64,000 nucleotides of DNA, from contig NZ_CADIKH010000010.1 in the NCBI RefSeq assembly GCF_902859855.1, positions 1 through 64,000 on the forward strand. Direction: 5' to 3'. Below, piece by piece: positions 40,501-48,686 of this stretch. The DNA comes from Paraburkholderia humisilvae (GTDB taxonomy: Bacteria; Pseudomonadota; Gammaproteobacteria; Burkholderiales; Burkholderiaceae). A program made the position numbers and the translations under genes. Every line of letters begins with the position of its first letter. The first letter of the stretch is position 1. The notes under the pieces are model-generated. The model searched no databases. It was given only the letters and a program-made list of their open reading frames with translations, and was not told the origin of the DNA.

Positions 40501-41446
40501 CGGCGTCGACGTGCACCTGATGCGCGGCAAAGAACGGCGCCTTGTGCTCGTCGAGCACGTCGAGGTCGGCGAGGTCGGTGGTGCCCGACACGCGCAACGT
40601 CGGCGTATCGCCGGACATCACGAAATTGAGTTTCAGGTCGCTCGACAACTTGCCCGACTGCACGGTCACCGGCAGTTTCGACGGCGCATACGACAGCAGA
40701 CGCGGCACGTCGAGCCCGTCAAAACGAAGCGACATTTCCGATTCGCGGGACTGCGCAAACGGCTTGGTCTTGCCATCCAGTGCGAGCGGGCTGCCGTCGA
40801 TTCGCATCCGCAAGACCGGCTCGACAAAGATGTCGGTCTTCGACGGCAGCGTCGCGATAAACGGCACACCGAGCTTCCACTGATCGATCACATGCTTTTC
40901 GTCGAGCAGCCGGTCGTCAAACGTAATCGAACCATTTTCGAGATGGATGTTCGATACCGAGAACAGCGTGGGCTTGCTTTCGGGCTTCGCCGGCTGCTTC
41001 GAGAACTTGTCGATCAGATCGCTGAAATTAAAGCGCTGCGCATCGTAGCGGATGATATGAAAGCGCGGCGAATCGATTTGCACCTCGTCGACGATCGGCG
41101 CCGCGCGAAACAGCGATGTCCACGACGCACGCACGATCAGCCGTTCGATATCGATGAAATCGCCAGCGCCGCCGCGCTCGCCAATATGGATGCGATCGGC
41201 TTCGAGATTGAGCGTGTAGGGATTGAGCGCGATACGGCCGATCGTGACGGGGCGGTCGAGCTGTTCGGAAAGCTGCTGTGCGGCGATATGGCGAATCAGC
41301 GGCGGCGCGGCGAAGAAGCCGAGCAAGCCGAATACCACGATGAAGATCAGCACGCCGATGATGACACGGCGAGTGCGCTGCGCGCGTGCAACGTTGCGTG
41401 CAGCCTGGAGAGACGATGCGAGCGATGCTTTATTAAGGCTTGCCAT
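37517..41446 (-). CDS. DUF748 family giant envelope protein (AsmA-like)
   Basis: This protein of about 1309 residues has an N-terminal membrane helix (about 30-52, VIIGVLIFIVVFGLLGFFA) and a long periplasmic region. AsmA-like/DUF748 segments include PVTIGRIALNPYTLNLEADR near 80 and YSAKYAGYPITKGKLNVDLHY near 1010. Low-complexity Ala/Pro stretches lie near 360-400 and 860-910. The C-terminus has an OmpA-like portion (VEFAAGSAKLSDAAGQKLD, about 1135). Such AsmA-clan proteins are thought to bridge inner and outer membranes for lipid transport or envelope assembly. An ATG 9 codons earlier (41473) is an alternative start. Confidence 0.88.
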   Translation of the reverse strand: MASLNKASLASSLQAARNVARAQRTRRVIIGVLIFIVVFGLLGFFAAPPLIRHIAAQQLSEQLDRPVTIGRIALNPYTLNLEADRIHIGERGGAGDFIDIERLIVRASWTSLFRAAPIVDEVQIDSPRFHIIRYDAQRFNFSDLIDKFSKQPAKPESKPTLFSVSNIHLENGSITFDDRLLDEKHVIDQWKLGVPFIATLPSKTDIFVEPVLRMRIDGSPLALDGKTKPFAQSRESEMSLRFDGLDVPRLLSYAPSKLPVTVQSGKLSSDLKLNFVMSGDTPTLRVSGTTDLADLDVLDEHKAPFFAAHQVHVDADLLEPLKSVYHFNDIRVDAPSMHLARDKDGVLSVERMLAAQPGANAAARSAASSAASSAASAPGGAAPPASVPQAAASAPAAAEAAPPLDLAIKRFTLSDGTVEAADAAASRPVTATLTNIGMSLADFSSISKSPARYTLNLTSKNDGGTLNASGSFGMVTRTADVKLDLKSMALAPLQPYLDTATAAQVLDGKLDASVNLSANWAQSPPAMQVGASTLDVQSLKLAGPGEKQPAIVLAQGHVAVKSVDVGARRADIESVDAAGLSVDATRLKDGKIDLLALAGPPQQEAQERTAIHAVKKAQETGPAWHYTIGALNLKDGSATFTDETTARPVKVAFAPLQLKVQQISDDMSRPLPIDLQATVNRKGTLGVSGDVTASPLKLALKLDANRLDAAAFEPYFGNQLNATIASALVNAKGDVALAEEEQHGKAGGLKASYRGDAALVDVRMLDKVTSAPFAGWGSLALTNLNANYDDHGTDVDASRVTFSDFYGRVLLDAQGRLNLSDITAKPGDRGPRSLTQSKSGKEPIPLTPPAVSEAVAASEAGAGSAAVTIRTPAAASEASAPATASASAPASAPRTSVAAAAKTRATRTASSAPVKLHFGQLVLQNGRVTYTDNFVKPNYTANLVSIHGTVGAFGTQSTTPAPVDVAAKLAANGPLSIRGTINPLIAQPALDLTATAHDIELTNLTPYSAKYAGYPITKGKLNVDLHYKLENNQLSANNHLFIDQLTFGDRVENDTATKLPVKLAISLLKNSRGEIDVDIPVSGSLDNPEFSIGGLIWHAVLNLLQKAVTAPFTLLAHAFGGGGGADYGYVEFAAGSAKLSDAAGQKLDTIAKALADKPSVRIDLIGRVDPAVDEPALRTRYVERLVKQEKLKDVVGNGESVDTSNVTVSPDEYRKYLTKAYKDADFKKPSNFIGMTKTVPDDDMKTALAEHAPINDASLRDLAQRRAQSVQQYFEGKIDSSRVFIVAPKLDTQGIDDKGATTRVDFGLK

Positions 41447-41606
41447 TCTCGGTCGCGGATCATGCGGCGGCAAGCCCGCCGCGGTGACGAAAGTCAGGGT
41501 TGCCGGAAGTATACGTCCTGCACCGCGGGGTGCACATCAAATGTAAGGGCATTGTTACTCATTGCCCGCAGCGTCAACGCCCATCGCGCGCTCACGCCCA
41601 ATGCGC

Positions 41607-41628
41607 GATTGACCAGACACGGTCAATC
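41607..41628. promoter_or_regulatory. Perfect hairpin between two minus-strand envelope genes
   Basis: GATTGACC (41607-41614) and GGTCAATC (41621-41628) form a perfect 8-bp stem with a 6-nt loop, 54 bp beyond the stop of the DUF1254 gene. There is no T-run, so it could be a weak terminator or an operator. A second small perfect hairpin, TGCACC-GCGG-GGTGCA, lies at 41519-41534. Confidence 0.35.
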
Positions 41629-41681
41629 CGGCCTGGGACGTGCGACATGATGCTTCGCGCGCAGTGCAGCTCCGCTACTCG

Positions 41682-43118
41682 CTACTGGCGCTCGATCGGT
41701 GGCGGCGCCCAGCTGCCGTCGGTCGCCTGCGGTTTTGGCGCATAAAGTCGCATCACGAGCTGGAAGGCGCCGCGTGGCGCCGGCAGCCAGTTCGAGACCT
41801 TGCGCCGTACTGACGACACAGTCACGTCGACTGAACCGTCACGGTTGCGGCGCAAGCCGTTGCGGTCGCCGACCGCGACGTGCGCGGTTTCGCTATCGTC
41901 GAGCGAGCCTTCCTTTGTGTAGGCGGTGATCGACCAGAAGCCGCGCACCGGCGGCAACTGATCTGGCGCGAAATGAATGACGTAGCGATTTGCGCCATTC
42001 AGCAGATGTCCATCGCTGTCGAGCGTCGCGGTCGCGCGTACTTCGTCATCCTTTGTGCCGATGCCCGGCTGCGTGTATGCCGCGTACGCGCGCAATCCAT
42101 AGTCGGGCCCGTAGTTTCCGACGCCATCGCCGAACCAGCTCCAGCCGTTCGCGGTCAGCACATTCGACGGCGCGGTCTGGACGCGCGTGCGGCCATCGGC
42201 CAGGCCCGCGGCCAGCGCACCGCTCGCACCGGACGGAAACTGCACCGGTTCGTCCGGCGTCACGCCGAGGTCCGACAGAATGCTGAGCGCGTGAGGATCG
42301 GCCGGCGACGGCGGGGCATCCGGCAGCAGTTGCGCGACATGGTCGAAAAAGCCTTTCGCGTCGAGCGCCGCAACCTGCGAATCGGGCGTGCCGGCGGTCG
42401 GCGTGTCGCCGGCCGGATAGCTGCGCGGCAAATCGGGCGGCTGCGCCGCGCCGGTATAGACGTCGAGCGGCGCGATACGCATGGCCTTCTGCAGCTTGCG
42501 GATCGCGGCAAGATCCCGTCCGCCGTTCGACTGCACACGAATGTTGAGCCACACGTAGCGGGTCGACACATCGACGCGCTTCACCCCCTTCGGCAAGTCG
42601 CCGCTCCAGCCTTCCGGCACGAACGCGACCGTCTGAGCCTTGATGCCGGTCACGCGCGCGCCCGTTTGCGCGCTCGGCGTCGACCACAGCACATTGGTCC
42701 ACATGTCGAGCGCGCGTGCATCGACGTAGCGGTTATGCGAGTCGGGCAGTGAGACGATCACCGGCTGGCCGGCGACATCGAGCCATGCGGACGAATCGAT
42801 CGTATCGACGCTCGGCGTCGGCCGGTTCGCAGCCCCGACCGGCGGCAGCGCCTGCGCGTGGCGCAGCGTATTGAACGGCGCCTGCCCCGGGCCGGTGCCG
42901 ACCGCCGCGTCGCGCGCGACGCCCATCAGCACGAGCGGATAGGCGAACACGTACGAATCCGTGACTTCGTCCTGAATCCACCCGGTTGGCTTCGGTGTCG
43001 AAATTGGGGAAGAACTGCAGCCGGCAAGCAACGCAAGGGCTGCCAGTGAAACGCAAACGGCGGACCGTGAATAAAAGCGTGAATTCAGCGAATTGGGTTC
43101 TTGACGATTTTTTGTCAT
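41682..43118 (-). CDS. DUF1254/DUF1214 lipoprotein
   Basis: This 478-residue protein has a lipoprotein signal (about 18-34, LALLAGC, lipid Cys near 34). An N-terminal DUF1254 region follows (about 50-200: FAYPLVLMGVARDA, DTIDSSAWLDVAGQPVIVSLP, RYVDARALDMWTNV). The C-terminal DUF1214 region (about 330-470) includes HFAPDQLPPVRGFWSITAY. The family's biochemical role is not established. It is preceded by a 237-bp divergent gap shared with the PaiB-like gene. Confidence 0.9.
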   Translation of the reverse strand: MTKNRQEPNSLNSRFYSRSAVCVSLAALALLAGCSSSPISTPKPTGWIQDEVTDSYVFAYPLVLMGVARDAAVGTGPGQAPFNTLRHAQALPPVGAANRPTPSVDTIDSSAWLDVAGQPVIVSLPDSHNRYVDARALDMWTNVLWSTPSAQTGARVTGIKAQTVAFVPEGWSGDLPKGVKRVDVSTRYVWLNIRVQSNGGRDLAAIRKLQKAMRIAPLDVYTGAAQPPDLPRSYPAGDTPTAGTPDSQVAALDAKGFFDHVAQLLPDAPPSPADPHALSILSDLGVTPDEPVQFPSGASGALAAGLADGRTRVQTAPSNVLTANGWSWFGDGVGNYGPDYGLRAYAAYTQPGIGTKDDEVRATATLDSDGHLLNGANRYVIHFAPDQLPPVRGFWSITAYTKEGSLDDSETAHVAVGDRNGLRRNRDGSVDVTVSSVRRKVSNWLPAPRGAFQLVMRLYAPKPQATDGSWAPPPIERQ

Positions 43119-43355
43119 TCGACGAACAGGCGTCCGAAAGGTTACGCGTCAGGTCCACGCGGGCTGCCGGTCCGGCCCCCCCTACGCCTGTCGCATTTTC
43201 CTGGTTCTGTGGATTATGTAGACGGGTTGTATCGTATCCGTGACACGCAAGCAAGCATATCCGCGATGAGGACGAGCGCATCCACCGTTTTCGCGGTACG
43301 TTTGCGCTTTTCCGCATAGATTTGCGGGATACCTTCCCACTACCGGAGCGATTTT

Positions 43356-43997
43356 ATGTATATGCCCGCGCACTTCGAAGAGCAGCGCGCCGATGTGCTC
43401 CATCGACTGATCGACGAATACCCGCTCGGCGCGCTCGTCACGGTCGGCCCGAACGGGCTCGACGCAAACCATCTGCCGTTCGAGTTCGATGCGGCAAGCG
43501 GCCCGCACGGGACGCTGCGCGCACACGTCGCGCGCGCGAATCCGGTATGGCGCGAGGCGGTCGAGCGGCCCGACGCGCTGGTGATCTTCCAGGGGCCGTC
43601 CGCGTATATTTCGCCGAACTGGTATCCGAGCAAGCATGAAGCGCATCGGCAGGTGCCGACGTACAACTATATGGTGGTGCACGCGCATGGTCGCATCGCG
43701 GTGCGTGACGACGAGCGTTTCCTGCGCGGCCTTGTCGCCCGGCTGACGCGCAAGCACGAAGCGGGTGAACCTGTGCCGTGGAAGATGGGCGACGCACCCG
43801 AAGACTTCATCTCGCAGATGCTCGGCGCAATCGTCGGCATCGAGATTGAGTTAGCGAGGCTCGTCGGTAAATGGAAGCTCAGTCAGAACAAGGACCTCGC
43901 GGACCGGCAAGGCGCGCTCGACGCGCTGCGTGAACGCGGCAGCGATGCGCGACTGGCGGTCTCGGAGGCGATGGAGGGCGCGCTGCGAAAAGGGTGA
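43356..43997 (+). CDS. PaiB-like FMN-binding protein
   Basis: This 213-residue protein has the split-barrel flavin-binding fold of the PaiB/FMN-binding negative regulator family. Family motifs include MYMPAHFEEQR at the start, LPFEFD, HVARANPVWR, ISPNWYPSK and VPTYNY. Family members were named as negative regulators in Bacillus but may be flavin- or heme-handling enzymes. GGAG lies upstream of the ATG. It stands alone between divergent and convergent neighbours. Confidence 0.9.
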   Translation: MYMPAHFEEQRADVLHRLIDEYPLGALVTVGPNGLDANHLPFEFDAASGPHGTLRAHVARANPVWREAVERPDALVIFQGPSAYISPNWYPSKHEAHRQVPTYNYMVVHAHGRIAVRDDERFLRGLVARLTRKHEAGEPVPWKMGDAPEDFISQMLGAIVGIEIELARLVGKWKLSQNKDLADRQGALDALRERGSDARLAVSEAMEGALRKG

Positions 43998-44041
43998 GAA
44001 AGGAACAAAGCGCTGCGTCACTCGCAGGCACACTTCACCTG

Positions 44042-45577
44042 TCAGTTATCAGGCGCGGCAGCCTGCACGGCATCCAGATAGTGGGCAAATTCCTCAGCGA
44101 TCGCCTTCTCCGCCCGTTCCACGTCCTCATCGGTCAATTCAGCGAAGTGCGCCCGCTTGCGCTTCGACAGTTCGCCGTGGCCCTGCACGACAATATCGAC
44201 GAGGTTAGCCATCTTCGATTGCCGGAGATCCAGCCACGTTTCGAGCCGGGCAACGGCTGCATCGTACGCGTGCAGGTAGCGGACTTCGAGCGCGAGATCC
44301 TGCTCCACGCATTGCTTGCAGCACTCCAGCACGAACTCGCAGATTGCGGTCGCATCGAATGACGCATACAGCCAGGCCGGCTGCCCGGTACGCACGTGAA
44401 TGGTGTCGCTGTCCGCGTCGAGGCGGTAGTCGAGCAACGCGGTGCGCGGCCGTGAATAGCTTTTCAGCAAGTCCGAATAGCGTGCGACGTTCTTCAACAT
44501 ACGGGCCGAAATCGGCAGGACGATACCCTTGGGCGTGAAACCGGACTGACGCAGCACGTGGTGAATGAGAAACCGGTGCAATCGTCCATTGCCGTCGTAG
44601 AAGGGGTGAACAAAAACGAGTCCGAACGACGCACAACTTGCGGCAACGACGGGATCGACCTGATTGGTCGCGCCCCATGCCGCGACTTCGGCCACCCCTT
44701 TCATCATTGATGAAACAAGCGCGGGTGGGGGCGGAATGTAGTCCGCAATATTGCGCAGGCGGCCCGCACGGGAGAGCCAGTTCTGGCCACCACGAAAGCC
44801 ACCCTCTGCCGTTAGCGGATTGACGATCTGGTGCTGCCAATCAGTCAGTTGTTCTTCAGTCAGTCGACCCGGCGCACCGGCTTCCTCAAGCAGGCGCCGG
44901 AATTTCGCGGCGCGCTGATTGTCGGGAATCTCCTGCTCAATTCCGTAGGTGGAACGCGTTTCGGCGAGGTATAGATAGTCGACTGCGCGCGCGAGAACCT
45001 CGGGTTCGATCATCGCCATTGCTTGCGTCACCTTGCCAGACAGGTTTTCGGCGAGCAACGCATTGAGCCGCTCGGTACGACGTACGATCGGCACAAACGC
45101 GCGCGTGCCCAGCAGGTTGTTGACCACGCCAAACTGCGTATCGGATCGTGACGGCCCGACCACGTACTGCTTGTCCGACAGAATACGGACGCGGGCCGCA
45201 CCAGGCGGCACGCTGAAGTCGAAACTGACGCCGTTCAGCCATTTGGCGAGGAACGCTGCTGTGCGGGCATACGCCGATGAAGGCGAGACGCGTAGCCACT
45301 CCCTCACCGTGTAGACGGCTTCGCCCTGCTCGAACAAGGCGCCCAGCACGGTCGGATTGAGCGTTTCGCGTTTTAGCGCGAAGGTCAATTGATCAACGAT
45401 CGAGTCGGGATTGCCTGAATACCGATGCTTTGGCAGGGTTACCCGCTCGCTACCGTCTGCCGACGTAAACGTGGACATCACGCCGGATTTGTCCGACAGC
45501 CCGAAAACCTTGAGCGGTTCCGGCACTTTCAGGCGGAAGCGGTCGATGAGCGCTTGATAGCCGAGTGGAGTAGCCAT
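44042..45577 (-). CDS. Fic-domain AMP-transferase-like protein
   Basis: This 511-residue protein has a Fic core motif HPFYDGNGRLHR (catalytic His near 322), matching HPFx[DE]GNGRxxR. Such enzymes usually transfer AMP to hydroxyl side chains. Before the core, STYGIEQE (about 213) sits where class II Fic proteins carry the inhibitory SxxIE[GN] helix, with Gln in place of Gly or Asn. No winged helix is obvious at the C-terminus. No partner antitoxin is visible on either side. AGGA precedes the ATG. The upstream DNA is AT-rich, unlike the surroundings. Confidence 0.92.
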   Translation of the reverse strand: MATPLGYQALIDRFRLKVPEPLKVFGLSDKSGVMSTFTSADGSERVTLPKHRYSGNPDSIVDQLTFALKRETLNPTVLGALFEQGEAVYTVREWLRVSPSSAYARTAAFLAKWLNGVSFDFSVPPGAARVRILSDKQYVVGPSRSDTQFGVVNNLLGTRAFVPIVRRTERLNALLAENLSGKVTQAMAMIEPEVLARAVDYLYLAETRSTYGIEQEIPDNQRAAKFRRLLEEAGAPGRLTEEQLTDWQHQIVNPLTAEGGFRGGQNWLSRAGRLRNIADYIPPPPALVSSMMKGVAEVAAWGATNQVDPVVAASCASFGLVFVHPFYDGNGRLHRFLIHHVLRQSGFTPKGIVLPISARMLKNVARYSDLLKSYSRPRTALLDYRLDADSDTIHVRTGQPAWLYASFDATAICEFVLECCKQCVEQDLALEVRYLHAYDAAVARLETWLDLRQSKMANLVDIVVQGHGELSKRKRAHFAELTDEDVERAEKAIAEEFAHYLDAVQAAAPDN

Positions 45578-45785
45578 CGATTCCTGCTGATTTCCCCGAG
45601 GGATCTACAAAAACACCTACAGTGTATACGAAAACGACTATTTATGGCAATTTTTACACATAAATGGCTATATTTAACCTGGTCACGTCAATGTAGTATG
45701 TTATGTAGGTTGATCCTCTAAAAATAGTCGATTTGGTACACGGAGTAGTTGTTTTGGTGGACGAGCGCCTCGCCCCAATAATTCC
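45578..45785. other. AT-rich spacer upstream of the Fic gene with inverted repeats
   Basis: This spacer is notably AT-rich for the window. It contains ATTTATG/CATAAAT (45640-45646 and 45659-45665) and a wider perfect pair CGACTATTT/AAATAGTCG (45635-45643 and 45722-45730). These probably belong to the control of the Fic gene or mark the border of acquired DNA. No gene is supported. Confidence 0.4.
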
Positions 45786-45816
45786 TTGACCTTCCCATCA
45801 TTGGAACGTCGATACT
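45786..45816 (+). promoter_or_regulatory. MerR/CueR-type copper promoter of copA
   Basis: A -35 box TTGACC (45786-45791) and a -10 box GATACT (45811-45816) are separated by 19 bp, the unusual spacing used by MerR-family activators. Centred in the spacer is the dyad ACCTTCC-N7-GGAACGT (45789-45809), very close to CueR operators. copA starts 46 bp downstream. Confidence 0.82.
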
Positions 45817-45862
45817 GGGTTTCATCGAGCGGTCCATCGGCCGCCGCAGGAGCCTGAACATC

Positions 45863-48436
45863 ATGACTGACCTTGCCACGCGATCGGCCACCGACGTGTC
45901 GCGCCCCGCCGCGCCGGGGGCCGAGCTCGAGATCCACGGCATGACGTGCGCGTCGTGCGTGATGCGCGTCGAGAAGGCGCTTGCCAAAGTGCCGGGCGTC
46001 GCCCGCGCGACAGTCAACCTCGCCACCGAAAAGGCGACTGTCGACGCCGACGCGTCGGTTTCCGTCGATACGTTGCTCGCGGCGGTGGGCAAGGCCGGCT
46101 ACGATGCGTCCCCGGTTGCGCAAGCCGCCGACGCCGCGACCGCGTCCGCACTGCCGCCCGCGACAGCTGAGCTGGCGATCAGCGGCATGACGTGCGCGTC
46201 GTGCGCAATGCGCGTCGAGAAGGCGCTGTCGAAGGTATCCGGCGTCGCGTCGGCATCGGTCAACCTCGCCACCGAGAAGGCGCGCGTCCAGCTGAACGGC
46301 GAATCGGACATCGACCGGTTAATCGCAGCCGTCGAAAAGGCCGGTTACCATGCGACGCCGCTGGTGGCCGAAACAGCCGTCCCAACCACGGCCACCGCCG
46401 CCGCGCCGCGCGACAGCGCGCGCCGCGACTTCGCCGCGGTCCTGATCGCCGCGCTGCTGACACTGCCGCTTGTCGCGCCAATGGCAACCGAACCATTCGG
46501 CTGGCACGCGATACTGCCCGGGACGCTGCAGCTCGCGCTCGCCACCCTCGTCCAGTTCGGCTTCGGCGCACGCTTCTATCGCGCCGCATGGCGCGCGGTC
46601 CGGGCCGGCGCCGGCAATATGGATCTGCTTGTCGCGCTCGGTACGTCGGCTGCGTACGGCATTAGCGTCTATCAACTGGTGATGCATCCGGGCGACACGA
46701 TGCATCTGTACTTCGAGGCGTCGGCGGTCGTTATCACGCTGGTGCGCTTCGGCAAGTGGCTCGAAGCGCGCGCCAAACGCCAGACCACTGATGCGATCCG
46801 AGCACTCAATGCATTGCGGCCGGACCGTGCGCGGATCGTCATCGGTAGCGAAGAGCGCGAGGTGCCGCTTGCGCAGGTGCGCGTCGGCATGATCGTCGCC
46901 GTGCGGCCGGGCGAACGGATTCCCGTCGACGGCCAGGTTTTGCAAGGCCGCACGCATATCGACGAATCGCTGATCACCGGTGAAAGCATGCCGGTCGCCA
47001 AACAGCCCGACGACCCGGTCACCGCCGGCTCGATTAACGGCGAAGGCGCGCTCACGATCCGCGCCGCCGCGATCGGCGCGGAAACCCTGCTCGCTCGCAT
47101 CATCCGCCTGGTTGAAACAGCGCAGGCGGAAAAAGCGCCGATCCAGCGCCTCGTCGATCGCGTGAGTGCTGTGTTCGTGCCGGTGATCCTCGGCCTTGCC
47201 GTCCTCACACTGATCGGCTGGCTGTTCGCCGGGGCCGGCGTGGAGGCCGCGATCCTCAACGCGGTCGCGGTGCTCGTGATCGCGTGCCCGTGTGCGCTCG
47301 GCCTCGCGACGCCCGCGGCAATCATGGCCGGCACGGGCGTCGCGGCACGCCACGGTGTGCTGATCAAGGACGCGCAGGCGCTCGAAACCGCCCATCAGAT
47401 CGACGTGGTCGCGTTCGACAAGACCGGTACGCTGACGGTCGGCCAGCCGTCGGTGACCGCGTTCGAGGTGGGCGATGGAGTCGATCGCATCGACGCGTTG
47501 CGCGTCGCCGCGGCTGTGCAGCGGCATAGCGATCATCCGCTGGCGCGCGCGGTGGTGAAGGCGTTCGAAGACGCCGAGCCGGCGCCGTTTGCGACGGCCG
47601 AAGCCGACCGCGACGCACTTGCCGGCGCCGCCGGCATCGCGCTCGCCAGCCCGTCCGCGTTGAGCGCGCGCTCGGCACGCGCGATACCCGGCCGCGGCGT
47701 CGAAGCAGATGTCGACGGACGCACAATCGCGATCGGCAGCGGCCGGTGGCTCGCGGAACTTGGCATCGCGTTGCCCGAACGCCTCGCGTTGCGCGCTCAG
47801 CAACTCGAGCGGGCGGGCAACACCGTGTCGTGGCTGACGACACGCGGCAGCGCAGGTACGCCGCCAGCCGTGCTTGCGCTAATCGGTTTCGGCGACACGG
47901 TGAAGCCGACGGCGCGCGCGGCGATCGAGCGCCTCAAGCAAATGGGTATCCGCAGCGTGCTCGTGTCCGGCGACAACCGCGGCAGCGCGGCGAGCGTCGC
48001 AGCGGCGCTCGGCATCGACGAATTTCACGCGGAAGTGCTGCCTGCCGACAAGGCGCGTGTGATCCACGACCTGAAGATCCGCAGTGCGGGTGTCGTCGCC
48101 ATGGCCGGCGATGGCATCAACGATGCCCCCGCGCTCGCCGCCGCCGATATCGGCATCGCGATGGCGACCGGCACCGACGTCGCGATGCATGCGGCCGGCA
48201 TCACGCTGATGCGCGGCGACCCGGCGCTGGTCGCCGACGCGATCGATCTCTCGCGCCGCACGTGGCGCAAGATTCAGCAGAACCTGTTCTGGGCGTTCGT
48301 CTATAACCTGATCGGCATCCCGCTTGCCGCGTTCGGGTTGCTCAACCCGATGATCGCGGGTGCGGCGATGGCGTTCTCGAGCGTCAGCGTCGTGACCAAC
48401 GCATTGCTGCTACGCCGCTGGCGCGCGCGCCACTGA
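45863..48436 (+). CDS. copA: Copper-exporting P1B-type ATPase
   Basis: This 857-residue pump moves Cu(I) out of the cytoplasm. Two heavy-metal-binding domains each carry GMTCASC (about 26-32 and 108-114). Eight membrane helices surround the CPC motif (about 475-477). The actuator loop has the TGES motif (ITGESMPV), the phosphorylation Asp is near 519 in DKTGTLT, and the nucleotide domain has HSDHPLA (HP motif) and [10 protein letters not shown]. The N-terminus starts MTDLATRS with a spaced purine-rich site upstream. Its promoter has a CueR-type dyad; cueR itself is not in the window. Confidence 0.97.
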   Translation: MTDLATRSATDVSRPAAPGAELEIHGMTCASCVMRVEKALAKVPGVARATVNLATEKATVDADASVSVDTLLAAVGKAGYDASPVAQAADAATASALPPATAELAISGMTCASCAMRVEKALSKVSGVASASVNLATEKARVQLNGESDIDRLIAAVEKAGYHATPLVAETAVPTTATAAAPRDSARRDFAAVLIAALLTLPLVAPMATEPFGWHAILPGTLQLALATLVQFGFGARFYRAAWRAVRAGAGNMDLLVALGTSAAYGISVYQLVMHPGDTMHLYFEASAVVITLVRFGKWLEARAKRQTTDAIRALNALRPDRARIVIGSEEREVPLAQVRVGMIVAVRPGERIPVDGQVLQGRTHIDESLITGESMPVAKQPDDPVTAGSINGEGALTIRAAAIGAETLLARIIRLVETAQAEKAPIQRLVDRVSAVFVPVILGLAVLTLIGWLFAGAGVEAAILNAVAVLVIACPCALGLATPAAIMAGTGVAARHGVLIKDAQALETAHQIDVVAFDKTGTLTVGQPSVTAFEVGDGVDRIDALRVAAAVQRHSDHPLARAVVKAFEDAEPAPFATAEADRDALAGAAGIALASPSALSARSARAIPGRGVEADVDGRTIAIGSGRWLAELGIALPERLALRAQQLERAGNTVSWLTTRGSAGTPPAVLALIGFGDTVKPTARAAIERLKQMGIRSVLVSGDNRGSAASVAAALGIDEFHAEVLPADKARVIHDLKIRSAGVVAMAGDGINDAPALAAADIGIAMATGTDVAMHAAGITLMRGDPALVADAIDLSRRTWRKIQQNLFWAFVYNLIGIPLAAFGLLNPMIAGAAMAFSSVSVVTNALLLRRWRARH

Positions 48437-48446
48437 GACAAGCCAG

Positions 48447-48473
48447 CCGGCTCCGGTGAACTGGCGGAGCCGG
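48447..48473 (+). terminator. GC-rich hairpin after copA
   Basis: CCGGCTCCG (48447-48455) and CGGAGCCGG (48465-48473) form a perfect 9-bp stem with a 9-nt loop, 11 bp after the copA stop. There is no T-run, so termination strength is uncertain. Confidence 0.5.
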
Positions 48474-48483
48474 GTCGCTTCGC

Positions 48484-48531
48484 GGATCGCCGGCCGCTGG
48501 ATGGCCGGCCCCCGGATCGCCGGATCGCCGG
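48484..48531. repeat. Iterated GGATCGCCGG decamers
   Basis: GGATCGCCGG occurs at 48484-48493, 48514-48523 and 48522-48531 (overlapping), with a variant GGATGGCCGG at 48499-48508. It lies between copA and the chemotaxis receptor gene. Function is unknown; it may be simple GC-rich slippage. Confidence 0.6.
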
Positions 48532-48562
48532 CCGCCGAAATTACATATTGCTTTCGAAAGAT

Positions 48563-48590
48563 TAAAGAAATCTGCCAGCGCCGCCGATAA
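48563..48590 (+). promoter_or_regulatory. FliA (sigma-28)-like promoter of the chemotaxis receptor
   Basis: GCCGATAA (48583-48590) matches the sigma-28 -10 element at all eight positions, and TAAAG (48563-48567) matches the -35 core. Spacing is 1 bp longer than the enterobacterial consensus. Transcription would begin near 48597, which rules out ATG 48594 as the start. Confidence 0.65.
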
Positions 48591-48686
48591 TCCATGTCAG
48601 GTCGCGAGCACCTCCAATCTGGGCACATCACTCGCGACACGGAACTGTCCGAGCAGTCCCGTCCCCCCATTACCACCATTACAGTC

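Noticed and set aside
46319..47803. 494-codon minus-strand frame within copA
   Set aside because: It is antisense to a textbook P-type ATPase and of Arg/His/Asp-rich shadow composition.
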